DNA of 64,000 bases, taken from assembly GCF_024055665.1 (NCBI RefSeq), contig NZ_JAMXMC010000017.1, forward strand, positions 1 to 64,000. Reading direction: 5' to 3'. Made by a program: the position numbers and the translations under genes. The stretch comes from Ideonella oryzae (lineage in GTDB: Bacteria; Pseudomonadota; Gammaproteobacteria; Burkholderiales; Burkholderiaceae_C). Under the pieces are notes generated by a model. It worked only from the letters and a program-made list of their open reading frames with translations. It had not been told where the DNA came from and made no database searches. The number at the start of each line of letters is the position of its first letter. Positions within the stretch are counted from its first letter, which is position 1. Positions 42,301 through 48,895 of this stretch are shown one piece after another.

Positions 42301-44490
42301 CGTCTGCAGGGAGGCGAGGTCCACCGTCTGCATGGCCTGGATCTGGTCCGTGGTCAGCGCCGCCACCTGGGCGGTGGTGAGTGCAGCCACCTGGCCGGTG
42401 CTCAGCGCCACGATCTGGTCGGTGCTCAGCGCGGCCGTGGCCGCGGTGCCCAGGGCGACCAGCGAGGTGGTGCTCAGGCGCACCAGGTCGGTGGTCTCCA
42501 GGCCCGCCACCTGGTCGCTGGTGAGGGCGCCCACCTGGGCGCTGGTCAGGGCGGCCGCCTGGGCGGTCGTCAGGGCCTTGATTTCGTCGGTGGTCAACGC
42601 GGCCACCTGGGCGGTGCTCAGGGCACGCAGGGTCGCGGTGTTCATCGCGGCCAGGTCGGCGGTTTCCATCGCCTGGATCTGTGCGGTGGTCAGGGCGGTG
42701 ACCTGGGTGGACTTGATCGCGGCCACCTGGGCCGTGGTCAGGGCGGCCAGGTTGTCGGTGCTCAGCCCGGCCAACTGCCGGGTGGAGAGTGCGCCCACCT
42801 GGGCGGTGGTCAGTGCACCCACCTGCGCGGTGGTCAGGGCGTTCAGATGGGCGGTGCCCAGCCCGGCCAGCTGGGCGGTGGTCAGCGCGCTCAGGTTGGC
42901 CGTCTTCAGGGCAGGCATCTGGTCGGTGGTCAGCGCGGCCACCTGGGCGGTGCTGAACTGCACCGTCTGTGCCGTGCTCAGGGCGCGCAGGTCATCGGTC
43001 GACAGCGCCGCCACCTGGGCGGTGGTGAAGGCGCGCACCTGGGCGGCGCTCAGATTGGCCACCTGGGCCGTGCTCAGCGCGGCGATCTGGTCGGTGCTCA
43101 GCGCCGCGACCTGGGCGGCGCTCAGGGCCTTGATCTGGCTGGTCTTGAGCGCGGTCAGGCCGTCGGTGCCCATGGCCACCAGGGCCGAGGTGCCCAGCGC
43201 AGCCACCGCGGCGGTGCTCAGCGCGGCCACGTCGGCCGTCTCCATGGCGGAGGTCTGGGTGCTGGTCAGTGCCGCGGCCTGGGCCGTGGTCAGGGCCGCC
43301 ACCTGGGTGGTGGTCAGGGCATTCAGATGCGTGGTGTCCAGCGCGGCAATCTTGCCGGTTGCCAGGGCCACCAGCTGGGCCGTGCTCAGGGCCTGCACGC
43401 CATCGGTCGTCAGCGCATTGAGCTGGGCGGTGCTCAGCGCGCCCAACGCCGCGGTGGTGATGGCCCGCAGATCGGCCGTTTCCATCGCGGCCAGCTGGTC
43501 GGTCGTCAGGGCCGCCAGCTTGGTGCCGCTGAGCGAGGCGAACTGGGCCGCGGTCAGTGCCCGCAGGTCTTCGGTGGTGAGATGGGACAGCTGGTTGGTG
43601 GTCAGCGCGCCCACCTGGGCGGTGGTCAGACCAGCAATCTGGCTGCTGCTCAGGGCCTCCAGCTGCGCCGTGCTGAGCGCGGCCAGACTGCTGGTCTTGA
43701 GGGCATTCAGGCTGGCGGTGCCCATCACCGAGATCTGATCGGTGCTGAGGGCCGCGGCCTGGGTGGCCGACAGGGTGTTGGCCTGGGCCGTGGTCAGGGC
43801 CTGGACGCTGCCGGTGCTCAACGCAGCGACCGCCGCCGTGCCCAGCACCGCGATGGAGGCCGTGCTCAGCGCGCGCAGGTCGGCCGTCTCCAGGGCTGCG
43901 ATCTGGTCGGTGGTCAGCGCCACCACCTGGCGGGTGGTCAGGCCGTTGACCTGGGCGGTGGTCAGCGCCTGGATGCTGTCGGTGCTCAGCGCCGCCACCG
44001 CCTGGGTGGTCAGGGCCCGCACATTGGCCACGGACAGCGCGGCGAGATCGGCGGTCTCCAGCTCCGAGGCCTGCCGGGTGGTCAGCGCCGCCGCCTGGGC
44101 CGTGGTCAAGGCCGCAAACTGGCTGGTGGACAGCGCGTTGAGGTGATCGGTGCTCAGGGCGGAGAACTGCGCCGTGGTGAGCTTGCTGACCTGGGTGGTG
44201 GTCAGGGCCGCCATCTGGGTCGAGGTCAACGCGTTGAGCTGGGCGGTGGTTATCGCCACCAGTCCGGCCGTGGAGATGGCCCGCAGGTCCTGGGTCTCCA
44301 TCGCGGCCACCTGGGTGGTGGACAGCCCGGCCAGGCGGGAGGCCGGGATGACGGCCACCTGGGCGGTGGTCAGGGCAGCGATCTGAGCCGTGCTGAACGC
44401 GGCCCAGTCCTCGGTCGTCAGCTTGGCGATCGACGCCGTGGACAGGGCGGCAATCTGGGCGGTCGACAGACTGGGGATGATCGTTGCCAT
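33391..44490 (-). CDS. Giant octapeptide-repeat protein, probable T1SS substrate
   Basis: 3,699 residues. After seven residues (MATIIPS) come about 430 unbroken tandem octapeptides of consensus L-[ST]-T-[AD]-Q-[VIL]-A-A. A variant octad, [LM]-E-T-A-D-[LV]-x-x, recurs at intervals of 7, 7, 10 and 10 octads, giving a 34-octad unit. The last 252 residues are different: IVLDLNGDGIHTI, LLVMDRNGDGLINNGSELFG, AFEDSNHDGVLDAKDA and VWVDANHDGVTETGELKTL form four EF-hand-like calcium loops common at the ends of type I secretion substrates. There is no N-terminal signal peptide. I saw no cysteine in the repeat stretches I traced. The start at 44490 has GGAG eight bases upstream. Export by the nearby type I system and a surface or matrix role are inferred; the fold is unknown. 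T-x-x-Q resembles a helix capping box, so short helices are as possible as a beta solenoid. Confidence 0.9.
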   Translation of the reverse strand: MATIIPSLSTAQIAALSTASIAKLTTEDWAAFSTAQIAALTTAQVAVIPASRLAGLSTTQVAAMETQDLRAISTAGLVAITTAQLNALTSTQMAALTTTQVSKLTTAQFSALSTDHLNALSTSQFAALTTAQAAALTTRQASELETADLAALSVANVRALTTQAVAALSTDSIQALTTAQVNGLTTRQVVALTTDQIAALETADLRALSTASIAVLGTAAVAALSTGSVQALTTAQANTLSATQAAALSTDQISVMGTASLNALKTSSLAALSTAQLEALSSSQIAGLTTAQVGALTTNQLSHLTTEDLRALTAAQFASLSGTKLAALTTDQLAAMETADLRAITTAALGALSTAQLNALTTDGVQALSTAQLVALATGKIAALDTTHLNALTTTQVAALTTAQAAALTSTQTSAMETADVAALSTAAVAALGTSALVAMGTDGLTALKTSQIKALSAAQVAALSTDQIAALSTAQVANLSAAQVRAFTTAQVAALSTDDLRALSTAQTVQFSTAQVAALTTDQMPALKTANLSALTTAQLAGLGTAHLNALTTAQVGALTTAQVGALSTRQLAGLSTDNLAALTTAQVAAIKSTQVTALTTAQIQAMETADLAAMNTATLRALSTAQVAALTTDEIKALTTAQAAALTSAQVGALTSDQVAGLETTDLVRLSTTSLVALGTAATAALSTDQIVALSTGQVAALTTAQVAALTTDQIQAMQTVDLASLQTRAVQALTTAQVAALTTAQAAALGTTQLTALTTAQVAALGTDDLRALGTAQTAALTTTQLRALTTDQVAAMETADLAALTTAQVAALQTAQLNALSSGQVAALSANQVSRLGTAQMAGLGTDQLTALTTAQVAALGTAQVAVLGTAQIAALQTAQIAALNTASWRALGTAAIAALSTDQLVAMTTTQAAALTTTQAAALSSDQLAGFETQDLAALATATLDALNTTALAGLSTAQVVALTTAQAAALTTAQVAALSTDQVAALQTQDLSSFGTAAVRALGTAQVAALTTAQVAGLTVGQLRALSNGQVAALTTDGIQALTTGQVSQLTTAQLGALTTDQVAALQTQDLMALSTAQLVTLGTAQLNALSTGQMAALTTAQVASLTTAQLAGLGSDQLDALTTAQFATLSAAQAAALTTAQIAALETADVAALKVATLRALDTAQITALTTDAVAALTTTQVAQLTTSQVAALTTDQVTALGTEDMLALNTSQLVSLSTAQLNALDSTQLSALATDQVAALTTRQLAGLGTDQLNALTTDQFAAISATQAAALTTDQVAALETADVAVLSTAAIHNLGTAAVAALNSDQVAALTTNQVAVLTSAQAAALSSDQITGLETADLARLSTTALAALSTDAVAALSTGQIVALTGAQAGALTTAQVAALTTGQVAALETGDLRQLGAAALHALSTDQIQALTGTQVAALATQQVVALTTGQLAAFTTDQVVALSTAQVALLSTAQVAALTTDQVAALETADLRMLDADAIKALSTDQLNALTTDQVAALSTAQLVALTTGQLAGLSTDNLDALGTQHFAVMSAAQAAALTTDQIAALETQDLAHLSTAAVRALNAGQIGALGTDALAALTTAQAEALTSGQVAALSSDQIVGMETADLAMLSTAALSGMVTATLAALSTSQIQALTSDQMAGLSTAQMAALTTDQIQAIETGDLRTLGSAALQALTTDQVAALTTDQFSALSTAQLRQLTTGQIAALTTDAVQALTTNQAGALTTAQVAALTSDQAAALQTEDLARFSSAQVAALGSDQLNAMSTDQFAQLSVAQVAGLETSDLANLVSDNLNALGTAQFAALTSAQLAALSTDQVAALETADVAALGTAALRGLGAGQIAAFTTDGIAALGSAQAAALTTAQAAALTSDQIAALGTGALAALSVNAVAAMTTATLAAMTTDQVVALTGAQAAALTTGQIAALTTDQVAALETADLRQLGSAAIQALSTVQIDALTTAQVAALSTAQVARLTTAQIAALTTDAVQALGTAQVAQLSTDQLAALTTDQMPALSTADLRQLSGTQLASLGTDQLNALGTGQVAALANSQVQALTTTQVAALSTDNLNALGTGQFAMLTSAQLAALSTDQVLALETADVAALSTAALRGLGAGQMAALTTDALGALSTTQAAVLSASQAAALTSGQLVGLGTVSLAALSTAAVAALTTAALAGLGTDQVTALTGTQAAALTTAQVAALSTDQVAAIETVDLRQLGSAALGALSTDQVAALTTDQVAAFTTGQLRVLGTDQVAALGTAAVQALGSAQVAALTTAQAAALTTDQVAALETGDLRALGLPQLAVLSTDQLNALTTDQVGALTIAQVQGLGTAQLAGLTTDHLNALGTAQFAQLTTAQVAALTTDQIAALETADLAALTTVDVRALSTAQVAALTTDAVQALGTLQAAALSTAQVAALTTGQIAAMETADLRAWNGMQVAALSTSQLNALGTDQVAALGTAQVSALTTAQLAGLGTAQLVALTTAQYAMLNASQTAALGTDQAAALEAADLAALSTAALRGLSTAAVAALSSDGIQALTTTQVAALGTDQLVALTTGQVAVIETADLRAISAASFKSLGTAQLNALTTDQIAALTTAQAYALTTAQLAGLGTENLTALTTDHYKVLTSAQLGALGTDQIAALEAADVAALSTLALSALSTQGMAALSTAAVAALTTGQMASLSTVQLSALSTDQMVAIGTDDLRALSVANFKTLGTDQLNALTSDQMAALTATQVAGLTASQTAGLSTDNLDALTTAQFAALTTTQLAALTTAQAAALSTQDLAAVGTTALKALGTAEVAVLGTDQIAALTTAQASALTAAQVAALTTDQGIGLETADLAAISTIALQSMATATLASLGTAQVAALSSLQAAALTTAQVAALTTDQVVAIETVDLRALGTAALRALTTDQVGALTTAQIAALSTAQLASFSTAQVAALSTADVVALSTAQVVGLSTAQLAALTTDQMPVLETADLLAISKAGVSALGTDQLNALSSGQLSVLSTLQISGLTTAQIAGLGTDQLNALTTTQFAALSSAQAAAFTTGQMAALETADLAHLSTVALRTLSSDQLAVLSSDQLVALTPTQVAALTTAQIATLATDSLNALSSSQIAALTTAQALALTTAQLAAFDTSDIPALSTANLRLLSTGSIQALDTAAIEAMTTTQVASLTTAQVAALTTDQVAALETADMAALGTTNLRVLGTAAIEALGTEDIDALSTTQIAALTTAQVAALTTDQLTALGTADIVALGTAGVHALATDALQTLSTADVVAMSAAQVAGLSTAQIAALTTDQVAVLESADLRALSATALHAFTTDQIVALTTDQFAQLGTAAVVALTSDQVAAIATEDLQALGASQFAAMGTAQVAALTTDQFAALTTDQIAALTTAQAHALTTDQIVAFTTDQIQALSTADIAKMSMDQIAAFATDDVAVMSASQLDAFFAASPIVLDLNGDGIHTIAASSGVSFDLNASGTKQQVGWVGSGDGLLVMDRNGDGLINNGSELFGVATVGANGQRAGNGYAAMAFEDSNHDGVLDAKDAHWNELKVWVDANHDGVTETGELKTLAEVGVASINLHAQTTSEVNNGNYVGLVSSYTTTDGSTHQVADVWFSKNTSGTTAGTADTTGTEVSATHTVAATTATPSLHELLAGPSTDLLGGAATAAHHMANTQVSPTLHSSLQDELARHQNLPLI
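34150..44469 (-). repeat. Tandem 24-bp coding repeats (430 octads) with 816-bp higher-order unit
   Basis: 10,320 bases, exactly 430 x 24 bp without a frame break. Tracing ETADL-type marker octads shows spacings of 7-7-10-10 octads in successive units, for example around LETADVAV, LETADLAR, LETGDLRQ, LETADLRM and LETQDLAH. This makes a 34-octad (816-bp) superunit, about 12.6 copies, with at least one shortened 7+10 unit. The array therefore probably grew by duplication of a large block rather than one octad at a time. Confidence 0.9.
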
Positions 44491-44590
44491 TCGGCGTACT
44501 CCGACAGGTGAACAGATGGAATCCCCTCCCTGGGGACTCCCTGGTTCTGGAGTTCGGCCGGTGCGCTACAGACTTGAAGCCATCCCTTCG

Positions 44591-44631
44591 AATATCTTTG
44601 CAGTCCTTCACAAGCCGTGATGCATGTCACG
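44591..44631 (-). promoter_or_regulatory. CRP-like palindrome and candidate promoter of the giant gene
   Basis: CGTGATGCATGTCACG at 44616-44631 fits the CRP core GTGA-N6-TCAC. On the minus strand a GATATT (-10-like, 4 of 6) lies at 44596-44591. If transcription starts about seven bases after it, the palindrome centre is near -40, the place of a class II CRP site. No good -35 box is present, as expected for such promoters. A possible start near 44584 leaves a leader of about 95 bases. Confidence 0.45.
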
Positions 44632-44670
44632 GTTGTATCGAGATATTGCCGTAGCACAGGACACTGCTTT

Positions 44671-44703
44671 CCAGGTAAACGTCAGGCAAACCTGACGACC
44701 TGG
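44671..44703 (-). terminator. Long stem-loop after the HD-GYP gene
   Basis: Inner stem CGTCAGG/CCTGACG (44680-44686, 44691-44697) with a CAAA-side loop. An outer stem CCAGGT/ACCTGG (44671-44676, 44698-44703) is offset by three unpaired bases. It begins 28 bases beyond the HD-GYP stop on the minus strand and insulates it from the giant gene. There is no T-run, so it may be a Rho-assisted end or an RNA-stability hairpin. Confidence 0.5.
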
Positions 44704-44730
44704 TCCTGCGTGCCTTGTGGCGCCTTGTGT

Positions 44731-45978
44731 TCAGGTCGACAGCCACTGCGCCTCGAGGTCGGCAAAGCGCCAGCCCTCGGGCGATTCCAGGTCCGCGATG
44801 CGGTCGGAGCAGCTGGGCTTGGACAGGTCCAGCACGAAGGGCTCGACCCGGTGGCGCTCGGCCACGCTGTAGAACACCCGCACTTTGGGAGTGAGGAGGC
44901 TGCCGCCGTGCTGCTCCAGCACCACAGCCAGTTGCTCGGACTTCAGGCGCACCAGGGCCCCCACGGGGTAGATACCCACGGTCTTGACCAGGTGCTGGAA
45001 CACCACGGCGTCGTACAGCCCCTTGGAGCGGGCCAGCTGGCGCATGGCCTCGGCCGGGTCCCAAGGCGCGCGGTAGGGACGCCGCGACGTCACGGCGTCG
45101 TACACGTCGCACAGAGCGGCCATGCGGGCGATCAGCGGAATGGCCTCACCCCGCAGGGCCTGGGGATAGCCGCTGCCATTGAGCCGCTCGTGGTGCAGCA
45201 GCACCGCCTGCAGCACCCCCGGGTCATAGCCCCCTTCGGCCACCAGCAGGTCATGGCCGCGCTGGGCGTGGGTGCGCAGCAGCGTGCGCTCCTCCGGATT
45301 CAGGCGGCCAGCCCGCTGCACCAGGTCGTCGGGCAAAGTGGCCTTGCCCACGTCCAGCAGCAGGCCGGCCAGGGCCGCCTGTCGGACATCGGCCTCCTCC
45401 CAGCCCATCTGGCGAGCCAGGCCGGCCATCAGCGCGCAGACCGCCACGGCGTGCAGGTAGGTGTAGTCGGACACCGACTTCAGCCGGGCGATGCTGATCA
45501 GCGCATGCGGCTTGCGGGCCACCGAGACCACGACATCCTCGACCACGTTGCGGCAGGCATCCTGGTCCAGCGTGCGGCCCAGCCGGGCGGCGCCATACAG
45601 GTCGATCACCTGCCGCACCGCCGTGCGGCTCAGGGCGGCCGCATCCTGGTAGGCGGGGCCGGCCAGGGCCAGCGCCGGGTGGGACTCCGGCAGCGGCAGG
45701 ATGATGGGCTCATCGATGGCCACGGCGGGTGGGACATCGGCCGCCGTGACGACATCGTCCGACTCGGACGGCGACTCGGCCACATCGAGCCCCTTGTCGG
45801 TGTCGATCACCAGGGAGGTCAGGCCCATCTCCTGGATCTTGGCCAGGTCACGGGCGTCGCGCAGCAGGAAGCGGCTGCGCCAGAAGGGATGGGATATCCA
45901 CGAGCCAGAAAACTGGTGGACGAACATCCCCAGGCGCAGTTGATCGGTACGGATGGTCTTCAGCACGGGCCGAAGCAT
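44731..45978 (-). CDS. HD-GYP domain protein with N-terminal DUF3391 (HD histidine replaced)
   Basis: 415 residues. The N-terminal 120 residues are of DUF3391 type (IRTDQLRLGMFVHQFSGSWI). The C-terminal half is an HD-GYP domain, the class that hydrolyses cyclic di-GMP: YTYLHAVAVCALMAGLARQM, then VLLHHERLNGSGYPQALRGE with the GYP-like GSGYP, then ARMAALCDVYDAVTSRRPYR. The usual HD pair reads LLLDVGKATLP here, with Leu208 in place of histidine before Asp209, so metal binding and activity may be altered. The start at 45978 fits the family; longer frames extend into pirin in the wrong frame. It lies beside the giant surface-protein gene, whose expression could be tied to cyclic di-GMP. Confidence 0.88.
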   Translation of the reverse strand: MLRPVLKTIRTDQLRLGMFVHQFSGSWISHPFWRSRFLLRDARDLAKIQEMGLTSLVIDTDKGLDVAESPSESDDVVTAADVPPAVAIDEPIILPLPESHPALALAGPAYQDAAALSRTAVRQVIDLYGAARLGRTLDQDACRNVVEDVVVSVARKPHALISIARLKSVSDYTYLHAVAVCALMAGLARQMGWEEADVRQAALAGLLLDVGKATLPDDLVQRAGRLNPEERTLLRTHAQRGHDLLVAEGGYDPGVLQAVLLHHERLNGSGYPQALRGEAIPLIARMAALCDVYDAVTSRRPYRAPWDPAEAMRQLARSKGLYDAVVFQHLVKTVGIYPVGALVRLKSEQLAVVLEQHGGSLLTPKVRVFYSVAERHRVEPFVLDLSKPSCSDRIADLESPEGWRFADLEAQWLST

Positions 45979-46042
45979 GCCACGGCCCGGCAGCCGGACG
46001 GCCGCCGGGCCGGGCCCAGCCCGCCTGAACGCGGGCTGCGCT

Positions 46043-46744
46043 TCAGGCTTCCAGGTCGAAGACCAGCACTTCGGCGCCCTCGCCGCCGGACACCTCCAGC
46101 CGCGTCTCGCCGCTGAGCGCCAGAGCGTCACCGGCCTGCAGAGCATGCCCGTTGACGGTCAGCGTGCCGCGGGCCAGATGCACCCATGCCTTGCGTGCAG
46201 GGTCCAGCATCAGCTCGGCGGACTCATCGCCGTCGAACAGGCCGGCCCGCAGGCTGGCATTGGCATGCAGCGTCACCGAGCCCTCGCGCCCGTCGGGCGA
46301 GGCCACCAGCCGCAGCCGGCCGCGCTTGTCCTCATCGGAAAAGGCCTTTTGCTCGTAGCCCGGGGTGTGGCCCAGGCGATCGGGCAGCAGCCAGATCTGC
46401 AGGAAATGCGTGGTCTGCCCTTCGGCATGGTTGAACTCGCTGTGCCGCACACCGGTGCCGGCCGTCATGCGCTGCACCTCGCCCGGGCGGATGGCCGTGC
46501 CATTGCCCATGCTGTCCTTGTGCGCCAGCTCGCCGTCCAGCACATAGCTGACGATCTCCATGTCGCGGTGGCCATGGGTGCCGAAACCGGTGCCCGGCGC
46601 CACCCGGTCCTCGTTGATCACCCGCAGGTTGCCGAAGCCCATGTGGGCCGGGTCGTAGTAGTCGGCAAACGAGAAGGTGTGGAAGCTGCGGAGCCAGCCG
46701 TGGTCGGCCAGGCCCCGTTCGCCGGACTTGCGCAGAGTGATCAT
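46043..46744 (-). CDS. Pirin-family bicupin protein
   Basis: 233 residues. The N-terminal cupin carries GTHGHRDMEIVSYVLDGELA and the metal-ligand pattern GVRHSEFNHAEGQTTHFLQI of pirin/YhhW proteins. The shorter C-terminal cupin ends in LEVSGGEGAEVLVFDLEA. YhhW-type pirins bind iron and have quercetinase-like activity in vitro; the role in vivo is open. It is transcribed divergently from a LysR regulator 115 bases away, an arrangement common for pirin genes. Confidence 0.93.
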   Translation of the reverse strand: MITLRKSGERGLADHGWLRSFHTFSFADYYDPAHMGFGNLRVINEDRVAPGTGFGTHGHRDMEIVSYVLDGELAHKDSMGNGTAIRPGEVQRMTAGTGVRHSEFNHAEGQTTHFLQIWLLPDRLGHTPGYEQKAFSDEDKRGRLRLVASPDGREGSVTLHANASLRAGLFDGDESAELMLDPARKAWVHLARGTLTVNGHALQAGDALALSGETRLEVSGGEGAEVLVFDLEA

Positions 46745-46826
46745 GGTGTGCCTCCTGTCGGGGTAGTGGTTGGAACCGTGTGCATCCAATGTAGGAGCGC
46801 CCCCCTGGGCGGCCATGTCCCCGGGC

Positions 46827-46843
46827 TTGAAGCGATCTTTCAA
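46827..46843. promoter_or_regulatory. Candidate LysR operator
   Basis: Inverted repeat TTGAA-N7-TTCAA (TTGAAGCGATCTTTCAA) in the pirin/LysR divergent gap, 16 bases before the LysR start. Its form and place fit a LysR-type binding site that controls both genes. Confidence 0.5.
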
Positions 46844-46859
46844 ATAACATGAACCTCTT

Positions 46860-47867
46860 ATGCCCGATCGCCGCCACGCTCTCACCCCCGACGCCCTCGC
46901 GATGATGGACACCATCGCCCGCACCGGCAGCTTTGCCGCCGCGGCCCGCGAACTGGGCAAGGTGCCCTCGGCCCTCACCTACAGCGTGCGCCAGCTGGAG
47001 GACGCGCTGGACGTGCTGCTGTTCGACCGCCGCTCGCGTCAGGCCCGGCTGACCGCCGCGGGCGAGGAACTGCTGCAGGAAGGCCGGCGCCTGCTGGCCC
47101 AGATGGACGCGGTGGCCAACCGGGTGCGCCGCGTGGCCACTGGCTGGGAAACCCAGCTGACCATCACGGCGGACGACGTGCTGTCGCGCCGCACCCTGCT
47201 GGAGCTGTGCGAGGCCTTCTACGCCATCCGGCCGCAGGGCGGTACCGAGGGCACCGGCACCCGGCTGCGCCTGCGCGCCGAGGTGCTGGCCGGCACCTGG
47301 GACACCCTGCTCTCCGGCCAGGCCGATCTGGCCATCGGCGTGCCTTTCGACATGGTCTTGCCCTCGGGCTTCGAGATGCGCTCGCTGGGCAAGGTGGACT
47401 TCGTCTTCGTGATGGCGCCGCACCATCCCCTGGCGGGCCAGGAAGAACCGCTGACCGACGCCGAACTGCTGCACCACCGCGCCATCGCCGTGGCCGATTC
47501 GGCCCAGCGCGTTTCGCCCATCACCGTCAACCTGCTGCCGGGCCAGGACGTGCTGACCGTGCCCACCATGCAGATGAAGATCGACGCCCTGCTGCGCTGC
47601 CTGGGCTGCGGCTTCGTGCCCGAGCCCATGGTGCGCGACCATCTGGCCCTGGGCCACCTGGTGCAGCGCGAGGTGCGCCGCGCCCGCCGCGAAACCACCC
47701 TGGCCTATGCCTGGCGCAGCGCCGCGGTGGGCCAGCCCCGGCAGGCGCCGCGCGGCCTGGCCCTGCAGTGGTGGCTGCAGCAGCTGGAAAGCCCGGCCAC
47801 CCGCCAGGCCCTGCTGAGCCTGCCCAGCGGCCTGCCACGCGCGGAATCTGCCGCCCATGGCCACTGA
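46860..47867 (+). CDS. LysR-family transcriptional regulator
   Basis: 335 residues. The N-terminal winged helix-turn-helix ([20 protein letters not shown], then [18 protein letters not shown]) is followed by the LysR effector-binding domain ([40 protein letters not shown]). It is divergent from the pirin gene, its probable target. The last eleven bases overlap the start of gluQ. Confidence 0.92.
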   Translation: MPDRRHALTPDALAMMDTIARTGSFAAAARELGKVPSALTYSVRQLEDALDVLLFDRRSRQARLTAAGEELLQEGRRLLAQMDAVANRVRRVATGWETQLTITADDVLSRRTLLELCEAFYAIRPQGGTEGTGTRLRLRAEVLAGTWDTLLSGQADLAIGVPFDMVLPSGFEMRSLGKVDFVFVMAPHHPLAGQEEPLTDAELLHHRAIAVADSAQRVSPITVNLLPGQDVLTVPTMQMKIDALLRCLGCGFVPEPMVRDHLALGHLVQREVRRARRETTLAYAWRSAAVGQPRQAPRGLALQWWLQQLESPATRQALLSLPSGLPRAESAAHGH

Positions 47868-48792
47868 CCCAGAAGCTCCCGGCGTCCGGCCCACCCAGCG
47901 GATCGGCCGCTTCGCTCCCTCCCCCACCGGCCTGCTGCACGCCGGCTCCCTGGTGGCCGCGCTGGCCAGCTGGCTGGACGCCCGCGCCCAGGGCGGCCTG
48001 TGGCGGGTGCGCATCGAGGACGTGGACACCCCGCGCTGCGTGCCCGGCGCGGGCGAAGAGATCCTGCGCCAACTGGCCTGCTGCGGCTTGCACCCCGATG
48101 GCGAGGTGTGGTGGCAATCGCGCCGGGGCGAGGCCTATGCCGCGGCCCTGAAGCGCCTGGTGGACGCCGGCCAGGCCTACCCCTGCGGCTGCAGCCGCAA
48201 GGAGATCGCCCAGGCCCAGGCGGCCCTGGGCCACGGCCACGCGCGGCATGGCGAGCTGGTGTACCCCGGCACCTGCCGCCACGGCCTGCAGGGCAAACCC
48301 GCGCGCGCCTGGCGCCTGCGCACCGACGCCCCCAACGGCGGCGACCGGCACATCGACTGGACCGACCGCCGCCTGGGCCCGCAGACCCAGAACCTGACCC
48401 AGGCCGTGGGCGACTTCGTGCTCAGGCGGGCCGACGGCCTGTGGGCCTACCAGCTGGCCGTGGTGGTGGACGACGCCGAGCAAGGCATCACCGACGTGGT
48501 GCGCGGCGAGGACCTGGCCGACAACACCCCGCGCCAGATCCACCTGCAGCGCCTGCTGGGCCTGCCCACCCCGCGCTACCTGCACACCCCGCTGGTGCTG
48601 GCGGCCGACGGGCAGAAGCTCTCCAAGCAGAACGGCGCCACGCCGCTGGACCTGCGCGACCCGCTGGCCGCCCTGCGGCAGGCCGGCCAGGCCCTGGGCC
48701 TACCGACCGACCTGCCCGGGGCCAACTTGGCGGACTGGCTGGGCACTGCCGTGCCGGCCTGGGCCGCACGCTGGCCCGTTCCCGGCACCTGA
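47857..48792 (+). CDS. gluQ: Glutamyl-Q tRNA(Asp) synthetase
   Basis: 311 residues. A shortened glutamyl-tRNA synthetase paralogue that attaches glutamate to queuosine in tRNA(Asp). The class I HIGH-like motif is in [19 protein letters not shown], zinc ligands in [12 protein letters not shown] with a later Tyr/Cys pair (VYPGTCRHG), and KMSKS is represented by [13 protein letters not shown]. The anticodon-binding domain is absent, as is typical. It starts inside the end of the LysR gene. queF in this window belongs to the same queuosine pathway. Confidence 0.95.
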   Translation: MATDPEAPGVRPTQRIGRFAPSPTGLLHAGSLVAALASWLDARAQGGLWRVRIEDVDTPRCVPGAGEEILRQLACCGLHPDGEVWWQSRRGEAYAAALKRLVDAGQAYPCGCSRKEIAQAQAALGHGHARHGELVYPGTCRHGLQGKPARAWRLRTDAPNGGDRHIDWTDRRLGPQTQNLTQAVGDFVLRRADGLWAYQLAVVVDDAEQGITDVVRGEDLADNTPRQIHLQRLLGLPTPRYLHTPLVLAADGQKLSKQNGATPLDLRDPLAALRQAGQALGLPTDLPGANLADWLGTAVPAWAARWPVPGT

Positions 48793-48895
48793 CGCAGCCC
48801 TGGCCTGCGGACATCCACAAGCCCCCGGCCGACCGGGCCCGGCGCGGACGGTGGCATGATCCGCCCTTTCCGAGATTCGACAAGAAAGACCGCCC

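Noticed and set aside
34150-44469. Regular 24-bp repeats as a CRISPR array
   Set aside because: The repeats are contiguous and coding, with no unique spacers and no cas genes nearby.
32128-44511. Plus-strand open frame of 4,127 codons opposite the giant gene, reading as Gly/Gln/His/Arg repeats
   Set aside because: A 24-bp repeat that lacks stop codons in one antisense phase keeps it open for its whole length. It runs through the glycosyltransferase genes, has no start signals, and its product has no domain, while the minus-strand protein has a start site, calcium-loop end and terminator.
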